Origin: Paracoccus sp. (in: a-proteobacteria)
GTDB taxonomy: Bacteria; Pseudomonadota; Alphaproteobacteria; Rhodobacterales; Rhodobacteraceae
DNA length: 64,000 nt
Direction of reading: 5' to 3'
Assembly (NCBI RefSeq): GCF_030538755.1
Contig: NZ_JAUNTJ010000004.1
Location: 152,276-216,275, forward strand
The notes beneath the pieces were generated by a model. That model had not been told where the DNA came from. It saw nothing but the letters and a program-made list of their open reading frames with translations, and searched no databases. A program made the position numbers and the translations under genes. Positions 55,287-63,330 of this stretch are shown one piece after another (the first letter of the stretch is position 1; the number at the start of each line of letters is the position of its first letter).

Positions 55287-56269
55287 CCCTGATAATGCCC
55301 GTTCTGATGCCACCGCCAGGCGTCACCGATCATCTGCCGCATGGTGGACCGATCCGGCGACCAGCCCAGTTCATCGCGCGCGCGCGCGCTGCCGCAGACC
55401 AGTTGCACGGCATCACCGGCACGGCGCGGCCCCTCGGCCATCGGGACGGGGCGGTTGGTAACGTGGCGGGTTTCGTCCACCACCTCGCGCACGGAAAAGC
55501 CGGTGCCGGTGCCAAGGCAGAACACGCGGCTGTCGCGGCCATCGCGCAGCCATTTCAGGCCCAGAACATGCGCATCGACCAGATCACTGACATGCACATA
55601 ATCGCGGATGCAGGTGCCGTCGGGCGTCGGGTAATCGGTGCCATGAATGGTCAGCGCCGGACGCCGCCCGTCCACCGCATCAAGGATCAGCGGAATCAGA
55701 TGGGTTTCGGGCCGGTGAAATTCGCCCACCTCGGCATCGGGGTCGGCCCCCGCGACGTTGAAATAACGAAAGATCACACTGCGCAGCCCGTCCGAGGCGC
55801 CGAAATCGCGCAGCATATCCTCGATCGCGCGCTTGCTGGCACCATAGGCGTTCAGCGGCTGTTGCGGAGTGTTTTCGTCCAGCACGACGCCATCATGATC
55901 GCCATAGGTGGCACAGGTCGAGCTGAACACAAAGTCGCGCACCCCGGCGGCCAGCGTCGCTTCGATCAGGTTCAGCGAACAGGCGACATTGGCGCGCCAA
56001 TACAGGCCGGGCTTGGCCATCGCCTCGCCCACCTGGCTGAGCGCGGCAAAGTGCATCACGGCCACCGGGCGATGTTCGGCAAAAGCCGCGTCCAGCGCGG
56101 CACGATCCGCCAGATCGCCGTGAACAAAGGGGCCGAATTTCACCGCATCGCGCCAGCCCGTCACCAGACTGTCGAACGTCACCGGCACATAGCCCGCCGC
56201 CGCCAATGCCTTGCACGCGTGCGAGCCGATATAGCCCGCACCACCCGTCACCAGAACCTTGTCCGCCAT
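55283..56269 (-). CDS. galE: UDP-glucose 4-epimerase
   Basis: Interconverts UDP-glucose and UDP-galactose with bound NAD. 328 residues. Rossmann motif VTGGAGYIGSH (7-17), catalytic Ser in FSSTCATYGD (115-124), Tyr142 and Lys146 in NAYGASKRAIE, and the C-terminal LGWSPDRS type sequence. It stands between galU (source of UDP-glucose) and the glycosyltransferases, in the same direction; the GT2-like gene starts in its stop codon. Acting on UDP-GlcNAc as well cannot be ruled out. Confidence 0.94.
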   Translation of the reverse strand: MADKVLVTGGAGYIGSHACKALAAAGYVPVTFDSLVTGWRDAVKFGPFVHGDLADRAALDAAFAEHRPVAVMHFAALSQVGEAMAKPGLYWRANVACSLNLIEATLAAGVRDFVFSSTCATYGDHDGVVLDENTPQQPLNAYGASKRAIEDMLRDFGASDGLRSVIFRYFNVAGADPDAEVGEFHRPETHLIPLILDAVDGRRPALTIHGTDYPTPDGTCIRDYVHVSDLVDAHVLGLKWLRDGRDSRVFCLGTGTGFSVREVVDETRHVTNRPVPMAEGPRRAGDAVQLVCGSARARDELGWSPDRSTMRQMIGDAWRWHQNGHYQG

Positions 56270-56281
56270 ATCACTCCGCCG

Positions 56282-57175
56282 TTATTCCGCCGCGCGGCGA
56301 ACCGACATCAGATTGGACAGATAGTCCGAGAATTCGCCCTTCAGCTCATCCCGTTCCAGCCCAAAGGCAACCGTCGCCTGCAAAAAGCCGATCTTGCTGC
56401 CGCAATCGAAACGCTGGCCACGGAAGCGCAGGCCGAACACATCGCGGCCCGCGGTGATTTCGTCGGCGATGGCGTCGGTCAACTGAATTTCCCCGCCCGA
56501 GCCGGCGCGCAGCTTGTTCAGGTTCTGCATCACGGTCGGTGCCAGAATATAGCGCCCGATCACGGCCAGATTCGACGGCGCGGTGCCGGGGGCGGGCTTT
56601 TCGACCATACCCCTGGCACGGACGATGGCGCCCATATCCTCGGCCACGTCCAGCACACCATAGGACGAGGCCTTGTCTGCCGCGACCTCCATCGTGGCAA
56701 CCATGCTGCCGCCGGTTTCTTCATGCGCCTCGATCATCTGTTGCAGGCAGGGCGGCTCGCCCAGAATGACGTCATCGGTCAGGATCACGGCAAAGGGTTC
56801 GTCGGCCAGCAGACGGCGCGCGCACCAGACCGCGTGACCCAGCCCAAGCGCCTTGTGCTGGCGGATATAGGCAATGGCACCCGATTCCATATTCGTGGCG
56901 CGCAGGGTTTCCAGCAGGTCTTTCTTGCCTTTTTCGCGCAGGCTTGCCTCAAGCTCATGCGCGTGGTCGAAATAATCTTCCAGCGCGCCCTTGCCGCGCG
57001 AGGTCACGAAGATGAATTCCTTGATGCCAGCGGCCCGCGCCTCGTCGATGGCGTATTGGATCAGCGGACGGTCAACCAGCGTCATGATCTCTTTCGGGAT
57101 GCTTTTCGTGGCAGGCAGGAACCGCGTTCCCAGACCGGCGACCGGAAAAATGGCCTTGGTTACTTTGCGACTCAT
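56282..57175 (-). CDS. galU: UTP-glucose-1-phosphate uridylyltransferase
   Basis: Makes UDP-glucose from UTP and glucose 1-phosphate. 297 residues, GalU length. Nucleotide-binding motif GLGTRFLPATKSIPKEI (14-30), then RPLIQYAIDEARAAGI, FAVILTDDVILGEP and VEKPAPGTAPSNLA, ending in a region with RFDCGSKIGFLQATVAF. Its start has the promoter candidate at 57234-57262 upstream. galE follows 12 bases after the stop. Confidence 0.97.
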   Translation of the reverse strand: MSRKVTKAIFPVAGLGTRFLPATKSIPKEIMTLVDRPLIQYAIDEARAAGIKEFIFVTSRGKGALEDYFDHAHELEASLREKGKKDLLETLRATNMESGAIAYIRQHKALGLGHAVWCARRLLADEPFAVILTDDVILGEPPCLQQMIEAHEETGGSMVATMEVAADKASSYGVLDVAEDMGAIVRARGMVEKPAPGTAPSNLAVIGRYILAPTVMQNLNKLRAGSGGEIQLTDAIADEITAGRDVFGLRFRGQRFDCGSKIGFLQATVAFGLERDELKGEFSDYLSNLMSVRRAAE

Positions 57176-57233
57176 TCCTAAAGCTCCTGCTCAACTCAAT
57201 ACGCGCGGCGACACAGCCGCGATACGCAGCGGC

Positions 57234-57262
57234 GTTATGCGGTCATCATGACACAGTATCAA
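57234..57262 (-). promoter_or_regulatory. candidate promoter of the galU-galE-glycosyltransferase operon
   Basis: On the minus strand TTGATA (57262-57257) and CATAAC (57239-57234) are separated by 17 bases, about 60 bases before the galU start. The first box matches 5 of 6 consensus positions, the second 4 of 6. The rest of the 191-base gap between kdsB and galU is unremarkable, apart from an AT-rich patch (GAATTCTGCTTAAAATTC, 57285-57302). Confidence 0.35.
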
Positions 57263-57366
57263 GACTGCGCGCCCGCACGAACAGAATTCTGCTTAAAATT
57301 CGACACGCCCCACGCGAAAACAGGCGGTTTCTTGCAGATCAGGTAACAGGATGCCTGTCTTTTCGG

Positions 57367-58167
57367 TCAGGTCAGGCCCATGCGCGCCATCATCGCCTCG
57401 ATCCGGGGGACATCCTGCGGGTTGTTCAGTTCCCAGAATTCGCGCCCGCGCGAATCAACCTCGACGCACAAAACCGGACGACCGCGTTCAAGAAAACGCA
57501 ACTGCTCTAACCCCTCCAGCTTTTCCAGCGCGCCTTCATCCCATGTCGCATAGGCGGCCAGCGCGTCGGGGCGATAGGCATAGACGCCGACGTGGTGAAA
57601 CACCGGGCTGGGGGCATCGGGCGCGACATCGGCGGGCACGAAGGGGATGACTTCCTTGGAAAAATACAGCGCATGTCCGGTCGTGCCAAAGACGGCAGTG
57701 GTGCCGCCCACGCGACCGGCATGGCGGTCGGCGATCAGATCGGCGCGCATCTGGCCGGTGCAGCGCAGCACCGGCGTCGCCACCTCGGCCAGCGGATCGG
57801 CGCGCAGACCGGCCACCAGATCACTGATGAACCATGCCGGGGTCAGCGGCGCATCGCCCTGTAAATTCACCACGATTTCTGGTGAAATTCCCAGATTGCG
57901 CACGGCTTCGGCACAGCGTTCGGTGCCATTGCGGCAGGTGGTTGCGGTCATCACCACCTCGGCCCCGAAACCCGCCGCATGATCGGCAATGCGCGAATCA
58001 TCGGTCGCGACCACAACCCGGTCGATGCCCGGCACGGTGATCGCGGCGTCCCAGCTGCGGCGGATCAGGCTGCGCGCCTCGCCTTGCGCGCCGCGCAGAT
58101 CGACCAGCGGCTTGCCCGGATAGCGCGACGAGGCAAAGCGCGCCGGGATGACAATGACCACGCTCAT
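57367..58167 (-). CDS. kdsB: 3-deoxy-manno-octulosonate cytidylyltransferase
   Basis: Activates Kdo as CMP-Kdo for lipid A core and, in many bacteria, for capsule linkers. 266 residues. N-terminal IPARFASSRYPGKPL is the nucleotidyltransferase signature; VVNLQGDAPLTP, VATDDSRI and GVYAYRPDALAAY are further conserved blocks, with the QGD metal site. The family is commonly near 250 residues. It begins one base after the cysQ stop, so cysQ and kdsB are co-transcribed. Confidence 0.93.
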   Translation of the reverse strand: MSVVIVIPARFASSRYPGKPLVDLRGAQGEARSLIRRSWDAAITVPGIDRVVVATDDSRIADHAAGFGAEVVMTATTCRNGTERCAEAVRNLGISPEIVVNLQGDAPLTPAWFISDLVAGLRADPLAEVATPVLRCTGQMRADLIADRHAGRVGGTTAVFGTTGHALYFSKEVIPFVPADVAPDAPSPVFHHVGVYAYRPDALAAYATWDEGALEKLEGLEQLRFLERGRPVLCVEVDSRGREFWELNNPQDVPRIEAMMARMGLT

Positions 58168-58168
58168 T

Positions 58169-58966
58169 TCAGTCTTTCAACAGCAGAACGCCGGGGGCGT
58201 AGGCAATGAAGAACGGGTTTTCGAACCCCGGTTTGCCATAGGCCAGCGGGGTGTGATCGTCGAAGCGCACCACCTCGCCGCCCGCGCCGCGCAGCACGGC
58301 ATCGCCGGCCGCCGTGTCCCACTCCATCGTGCGGCCAAGGCGGGGATAGAGATCCGCCTCGCCCGTGGCGACCAGACAGAATTTCAGCGACGACCCGGCC
58401 GAGGTCATGTCGCGCACGCCATAGCGCCCGATATAGTTATCCGTCGCCGCATCGCGGTGCGATTTCGAGGCAACCACCATCAGCCCGCGATTGTCGGGCA
58501 TGGCATTGACGCCGATGGGCGCGGTTTCGCCCGGTTCTGCCCCGAACGGCCCGGTTTCCTCGACCGAGCGGCCATCGGCGGTGGTATAGAACAGCCGCGC
58601 CTTGGCCGGAGCATAAACCACCCCGCGCACGGGCTGGCCGTTTTCGACATAAGCGATATTCACGGTGAAATCGCCGCGGCGCTGGACGAATTCCTTGGTG
58701 CCATCCAGCGGATCGACGATCAGAAAGGTGTCAGCGACCTGCCCATGCGTCGCAGCCTGTTCTTCGGTAATCAGCGCGACATCGGGAAAGGCATCGCGCA
58801 ACCCGGCAGAAATCAGCGCATCCGCCGCTTCGTCGGCTTCCGTCACCGGCGAGGCATCGGATTTCGCCCGCACCTCGAAATCGTCAGAGCCGTAGATTTC
58901 CATGATCTTGTCGCCAGCTTGCAGCGCAAGGCGGCGCATTTCCACGGTCAGTCGTTCAAAATCCAT
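58169..58966 (-). CDS. cysQ: 3'(2'),5'-bisphosphate nucleotidase, CysQ type
   Basis: Removes phosphate from PAP, the by-product of PAPS-using sulfotransferases and of sulfate reduction. 265 residues from the ATG at 58966; another ATG at 58975 is possible. The inositol-monophosphatase-superfamily metal site is seen in ITEEQAATHG, VDPLDGTKEF and MEWDTAAGDAVL. KSDASPVTEADEAAD is the N-terminal part of the fold. Its presence in the same region as a sulfotransferase fits a need to clear PAP. Overlap-like spacing to kdsB suggests one transcript. Confidence 0.93.
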   Translation of the reverse strand: MDFERLTVEMRRLALQAGDKIMEIYGSDDFEVRAKSDASPVTEADEAADALISAGLRDAFPDVALITEEQAATHGQVADTFLIVDPLDGTKEFVQRRGDFTVNIAYVENGQPVRGVVYAPAKARLFYTTADGRSVEETGPFGAEPGETAPIGVNAMPDNRGLMVVASKSHRDAATDNYIGRYGVRDMTSAGSSLKFCLVATGEADLYPRLGRTMEWDTAAGDAVLRGAGGEVVRFDDHTPLAYGKPGFENPFFIAYAPGVLLLKD

Positions 58967-59091
58967 CGTTTTCATCCCGTCGCGGCCAGCAAAGATGCGG
59001 CGGCGTTCATTGAATCGAAACCTTTGTGTCTTTATGATCCGACGATCCGCAATGGGCAAGCACCGCGCCTGCCCCGACCATCTGGGCTAAC

Positions 59092-59913
59092 ATGTTCGTT
59101 CAGCGCAAGAACCGAAACCTGTTCGAGGCCGCGTTGACCACGCTGGCCCTGATCCACCATCAGACGGTCTATAACATGCGTATGGGCGACCGGAACGCGG
59201 TCGTCGGCCTGCTGACCGCGATCTTTCAAAGCTCGCTGATGGTGCTGGCGTTTTATATCATGTATTATGTGATGGGCATCCGGGGATCGCTGGTGCGCGG
59301 CGATTTCATGGTGTTCATCATGTCGGGCATCTTCATGTTCATGACCCATATTCAGGCCGTGGGGGCCGTATCAGGGTCGGGCGCGCTGACGTCGAACATG
59401 ATAAAACACGCGCCCCTGAACACGGCTGTGCTGATTTCCGGCGCGGCAATGGCGACGCTGTATAAACAGATGCTGTCATGCATCGTCATCATGTGGCTTT
59501 ATCACGCCGTCATCACCCCGATCGAGATTGAAAACTGGCTGGGCTGCCTGTCGATGCTGCTGCTGGCCTGGCTGTCGGGCTGCGGCGTGGGCATGGTGTT
59601 TCTGGCGATGCGGCCATGGTGGCCCAAGGCGGCGGGTATCCTGACCATGGTGTATCAGCGCATCAACATGGTCGCCTCGGGCAAGATGTTTCTGGCCAAT
59701 ACCATCCCCAGCTTCATGCTGCCGTGGTTTTACTGGAACCCGTTGTTTCATATCATAGATCAGGCGCGCGGCTTTGCCTTTATCAATTACAGCCCGCAGC
59801 GCACCTCGGTGGAATATCCGCTGTGGGTGACGGTCGCGGTCATCATGATCGGCCTGATGGCGGAGTTCGTCACCCGCAATCGCGTGTCGCTCAGCTGGTC
59901 GATGGGCAAATGA
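59092..59913 (+). CDS. capsule/polysaccharide ABC export permease (KpsM type)
   Basis: 273 residues with six membrane segments of the ABC-2 permease fold: SSLMVLAFYIMYYVMG, FMVFIMSGIFMFMTHIQ, AMATLYKQMLSCIVIMWLY, WLGCLSMLLLAWLSGCGVGM, and two near the C-terminus around MLPWFYWNPLFHIIDQARG and WVTVAVIMIGLMAEF. NPLFHIIDQARG is the conserved late block of KpsM/RkpT-type permeases. The matching ATPase (KpsT) is not next to it: dnaK follows in the same direction after 213 bases. The divergent cysQ starts 125 bases upstream. The symbol kpsM is probable but left blank. Confidence 0.87.
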   Translation: MFVQRKNRNLFEAALTTLALIHHQTVYNMRMGDRNAVVGLLTAIFQSSLMVLAFYIMYYVMGIRGSLVRGDFMVFIMSGIFMFMTHIQAVGAVSGSGALTSNMIKHAPLNTAVLISGAAMATLYKQMLSCIVIMWLYHAVITPIEIENWLGCLSMLLLAWLSGCGVGMVFLAMRPWWPKAAGILTMVYQRINMVASGKMFLANTIPSFMLPWFYWNPLFHIIDQARGFAFINYSPQRTSVEYPLWVTVAVIMIGLMAEFVTRNRVSLSWSMGK

Positions 59914-59975
59914 GGGCGCGCCGCACCCTGACCCTGCAACGGGCGCGCGCCGTGCGCAACGGATCGCCGCATGCG

Positions 59976-60003
59976 CTTGCGGCGCGCAAATCGCTTCCTA
60001 TAT
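59976..60003 (+). promoter_or_regulatory. RpoH (sigma-32) promoter of dnaK
   Basis: CTTG (59976-59979), 17 bases, then CCTATAT (59997-60003). This agrees with the alphaproteobacterial heat-shock consensus CTTG-N17-CYTATnT in every stated position. It lies about 125 bases before the dnaK start and implies an untranslated leader of about 115 bases. It partly overlaps an inverted repeat (CGCCGC 59965-59970, GCGGCG 59979-59984). Confidence 0.8.
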
Positions 60004-60126
60004 AGACGCCGAAGCCGGTTGATGGCGCAAGCCAGCCAGCCGGTTGTCGGAACCACCCAAGGGATCGGGCGGCGGGGGCCGTAACGGACCCAACGCCCGC
60101 AGATCGCCGCAAGAAAGGCTATATTC

Positions 60127-62043
60127 ATGTCCAAAGTCATCGGGATTGACCTCGGCACCACCAACAGCTGCGTCGCCATCATGGACGGCAGCCAGCCCAA
60201 GGTCATCGAAAACAGCGAAGGTGCGCGCACCACCCCCTCGATCGTCGCCTTTACCGACAGCGAACGTCTGGTCGGCCAGCCGGCAAAGCGTCAGGCCGTC
60301 ACCAACCCCGCCAACACCATTTTCGCGGTCAAGCGCCTGATCGGCCGCCGCGTCACCGACGCCGAGGTGGAAAAGGACAAGAACCTTGTTCCCTATTCCA
60401 TCGTTGACGGCGGCAACGGCGACGCCTGGGTCGAGGCGCATGGCGAAAAATATTCCCCCGCCCAGATCAGCGCGATGATCCTGCAAAAGATGAAGGACAC
60501 CGCCGAATCCTATCTGGGCGAGTCGGTGACGCAGGCCGTCATCACCGTTCCGGCCTATTTCAACGACGCCCAGCGTCAGGCCACCAAGGACGCCGGCAAG
60601 ATCGCGGGTCTTGAGGTGCTGCGCATCATCAACGAACCCACCGCCGCCGCGCTGGCCTATGGTCTGGACAAGAAAGAATCGAAAACCATCGCCGTTTATG
60701 ACCTTGGCGGCGGCACCTTCGACATCACCATTCTGGAAATCGACGACGGTCTGTTCGAGGTGAAATCGACCAACGGGGACACGTTCCTTGGCGGTGAAGA
60801 TTTCGACATGCGCATCGTCAACTATCTGGCGGAAGAGTTCAAAAAAGAACACGGCGTCGATCTGACCAAGGACAAGATGGCCCTTCAGCGCCTGAAAGAG
60901 GCGGCGGAAAAGGCCAAGATCGAACTGTCCTCGGCATCTCAGACCGAAATCAACCAGCCGTTCATCAGCATGGACAAAAACAGCGGCACGCCGCTGCACA
61001 TGGTGGTCAAGCTGACCCGCGCCAAGCTGGAATCGCTGGTCGGCGATCTGGTCAAGCGCACGATGAAGCCCTGTCAGGACGCCCTGAAAGACGCCGGTGT
61101 CAGCAAGGACGAAATCGACGAGGTGATCCTTGTCGGCGGCCAGACCCGGATGCCGATGGTCATCGAAGAAGTGACCAAATTCTTTGGCAAGGAACCGCAC
61201 AAGGGCGTCAACCCCGATGAGGTCGTGGCGCTTGGCGCGGCCATTCAGGGCGGCGTGCTGCAAGGCGATGTCAAGGATGTGGTGCTGCTGGACGTGACCC
61301 CGCTGTCGCTGGGCATCGAAACGCTGGGCGGCGTCTTTACCCGGCTGATCGACCGCAACACCACCATTCCGACCAAGAAAAGCCAGATCTTCTCGACCGC
61401 CGAAGACAACCAGAACGCGGTGACGATCCGGGTGTTCCAGGGTGAACGCGAAATGGCCGCAGACAACAAGCTGCTGGGTCAGTTCAACCTTGAAGACATC
61501 CCGCCCGCTCCGCGCGGTCTGCCGCAGATCGAGGTGACGTTCGACATCGACGCCAACGGCATCGTGTCGGTCAGCGCCAAGGACAAGGGCACCGGCAAGT
61601 CGCAGAACATCACCATTCAGGCTTCGGGCGGCTTGTCCGACGAAGATATTGAAAAGATGGTGAAAGACGCCGAAGCCAATGCCGAGGCCGACAAATCCCG
61701 GCGCGAGATGGTCGAAGCCCGGAACCAGGCTGAAAGCCTGATCCACTCGACCCGCAAATCGCTTGAGGAACATGGCGACAAGGTGGATGGCTCGACCGTC
61801 GAGGCGATCGAACTGGCGATCGGCGCGCTGGAAGACACGCTCAAGGGCGACGACGCGGGCAAGATCCGTGGCGGCATTCAAAACGTCATGGATGCGTCGA
61901 TGAAGCTGGGCGAAGCGATCTACAAGGCGCAGTCCGAAGGCGCTGACGGCGAAGACGCCGGCGAACCCGGCCCGCGCGGCGTCGATGACGACATCGTGGA
62001 CGCCGATTTCGAAGATCTGGGCGAAGACAAGAAGCGCAACTGA
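60127..62043 (+). CDS. dnaK: chaperone protein DnaK (Hsp70)
   Basis: ATP-driven Hsp70 chaperone. 638 residues, full length. ATPase domain motifs: [17 protein letters not shown] at the N-terminus, [25 protein letters not shown] and [10 protein letters not shown] with [20 protein letters not shown]. The linker and substrate domain start near [15 protein letters not shown]; a C-terminal [23 protein letters not shown] tail matches alphaproteobacterial DnaK. Expressed from the RpoH-like promoter at 59976; dnaJ follows 75 bases after the stop. grpE is not in the window. Confidence 0.99.
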   Translation: MSKVIGIDLGTTNSCVAIMDGSQPKVIENSEGARTTPSIVAFTDSERLVGQPAKRQAVTNPANTIFAVKRLIGRRVTDAEVEKDKNLVPYSIVDGGNGDAWVEAHGEKYSPAQISAMILQKMKDTAESYLGESVTQAVITVPAYFNDAQRQATKDAGKIAGLEVLRIINEPTAAALAYGLDKKESKTIAVYDLGGGTFDITILEIDDGLFEVKSTNGDTFLGGEDFDMRIVNYLAEEFKKEHGVDLTKDKMALQRLKEAAEKAKIELSSASQTEINQPFISMDKNSGTPLHMVVKLTRAKLESLVGDLVKRTMKPCQDALKDAGVSKDEIDEVILVGGQTRMPMVIEEVTKFFGKEPHKGVNPDEVVALGAAIQGGVLQGDVKDVVLLDVTPLSLGIETLGGVFTRLIDRNTTIPTKKSQIFSTAEDNQNAVTIRVFQGEREMAADNKLLGQFNLEDIPPAPRGLPQIEVTFDIDANGIVSVSAKDKGTGKSQNITIQASGGLSDEDIEKMVKDAEANAEADKSRREMVEARNQAESLIHSTRKSLEEHGDKVDGSTVEAIELAIGALEDTLKGDDAGKIRGGIQNVMDASMKLGEAIYKAQSEGADGEDAGEPGPRGVDDDIVDADFEDLGEDKKRN

Positions 62044-62061
62044 TCTGGATTGCCATCAACC

Positions 62062-62091
62062 GGGCCGGTCCGCGACCCTGCGGGCCGGCCC
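62062..62091 (+). promoter_or_regulatory. stem-loop between dnaK and dnaJ
   Basis: GGGCCGGTCCGC (62062-62073) pairs with GCGGGCCGGCCC (62080-62091) over 12 bp with one G-U pair and a 6-base loop. There is no T tract, so it is probably not a full terminator; it may lower dnaJ expression relative to dnaK or protect dnaK mRNA from 3' exonucleases. Confidence 0.6.
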
Positions 62092-62118
62092 AATGCGTAA
62101 AGGGCCGGTGGGAACGAC

Positions 62119-63279
62119 ATGGCGAAACGCTGTTATTATGAAGTGCTGGGGGTGACGCGCGGCGCGTCGGGCGACGAAATCAAGCGCGCCTACCGACAAA
62201 AGGCAAAAGAACTGCATCCTGATCGCAACAAGGATGACCAGAATGCCGAATCCGCCTTCAAAGAGGTGAACGAGGCTTACGATTGCCTGAAAGACGATCA
62301 GCGCAAGGCGGCCTATGACCGCTTTGGCCATGCCGCGTTCGAGGGCGGCGGCGGCTTTGGCGGTGGACGCGGGGGCCATCCGGGCGATTTTGGCGCCGCC
62401 TTCGCCGATGTGTTCGAGGATCTGTTCGGCGACATGATGGGCCGCCGGGCCGGGGGCGGCGGTGGCCGCAACCGGGCACAGCGCGGACAGGATCTGCGCT
62501 ATAACCTCAGGGTTTCGCTGGAAGAAGCCTTCACCGGCATTCAGAAAACCATCACCGTTCCCGGCTCGGCCGCCTGCGAGGATTGCAGCGGCACCGGGGC
62601 CGAGGGTGCGACGCAACCCGCCGCCTGCCCCACCTGCGCGGGCATGGGCAAGGTGCGGGCACAGCAGGGCTTTTTCACCGTCGAACGCACCTGCCCCACC
62701 TGCGGCGGGCAAGGCCAGATCGTCAAGAATCCCTGCAAATCCTGCCACGGCGCGGGCCGCACCGAACGCGAACGCACGCTGTCGGTCAACATCCCCGCCG
62801 GCGTGGAAACCGGCACCCGCATCCGCTTGGCCGGCGAGGGCGAGGCCGGGATGCGCGGCGGCCCCTCGGGCGATCTGTATATCTTTATCGAAGTGCGCGA
62901 GCATGAGATTTTCATGCGCGACGGCAAGGCCCTGGCCTGTCAGGTGCCGGTCAGCATGGTGACAGCCGCCCTGGGTGGCGAGGTCGAGGTGCCGACCATC
63001 GACGGCGGACGCTCGCGCGTCAAGGTGCCGCCGGGCAGTCAATCGGGGCGGCAGATGCGCCTGCGCGGCAAGGGTATGCCGCCGCTGCGCCACGGCCCCG
63101 GCATGAACGGCGAGGCGGGCGATCTGCTGATCGAGCTGATCGTGGAAACGCCGGTCAACCTGACCCATCGCCAGCGCGAATTGCTGCGCGAATTTGAATC
63201 GATCAAGGCCGATAACAGCCCGCAATCCGCCGGTTTTTTCGATAAGGTCAAAGGTTTCTGGGACGGAATGCGCAGCTAA
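62119..63279 (+). CDS. dnaJ: chaperone protein DnaJ (Hsp40)
   Basis: 386 residues of type I J-protein. J domain with HPD (33-35) in [10 protein letters not shown], Gly/Phe-rich region ([19 protein letters not shown]), four zinc-binding repeats [24 protein letters not shown] and CKSCHGAG (about residues 152-218), then the C-terminal client-binding domains with [17 protein letters not shown]. Stimulates DnaK ATP hydrolysis. Its own promoter is not evident, so it is likely read through from dnaK. Confidence 0.99.
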   Translation: MAKRCYYEVLGVTRGASGDEIKRAYRQKAKELHPDRNKDDQNAESAFKEVNEAYDCLKDDQRKAAYDRFGHAAFEGGGGFGGGRGGHPGDFGAAFADVFEDLFGDMMGRRAGGGGGRNRAQRGQDLRYNLRVSLEEAFTGIQKTITVPGSAACEDCSGTGAEGATQPAACPTCAGMGKVRAQQGFFTVERTCPTCGGQGQIVKNPCKSCHGAGRTERERTLSVNIPAGVETGTRIRLAGEGEAGMRGGPSGDLYIFIEVREHEIFMRDGKALACQVPVSMVTAALGGEVEVPTIDGGRSRVKVPPGSQSGRQMRLRGKGMPPLRHGPGMNGEAGDLLIELIVETPVNLTHRQRELLREFESIKADNSPQSAGFFDKVKGFWDGMRS

Positions 63280-63330
63280 AATCGCCGGGGCTTAACGCTT
63301 TGTTCACCGCTTCCGTGCCACCCTGGCGGC

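Noticed and set aside
62062-62091. Terminator of dnaK
   Set aside because: The stem is strong but no T tract follows and dnaJ has no evident promoter of its own, so read-through is more likely.
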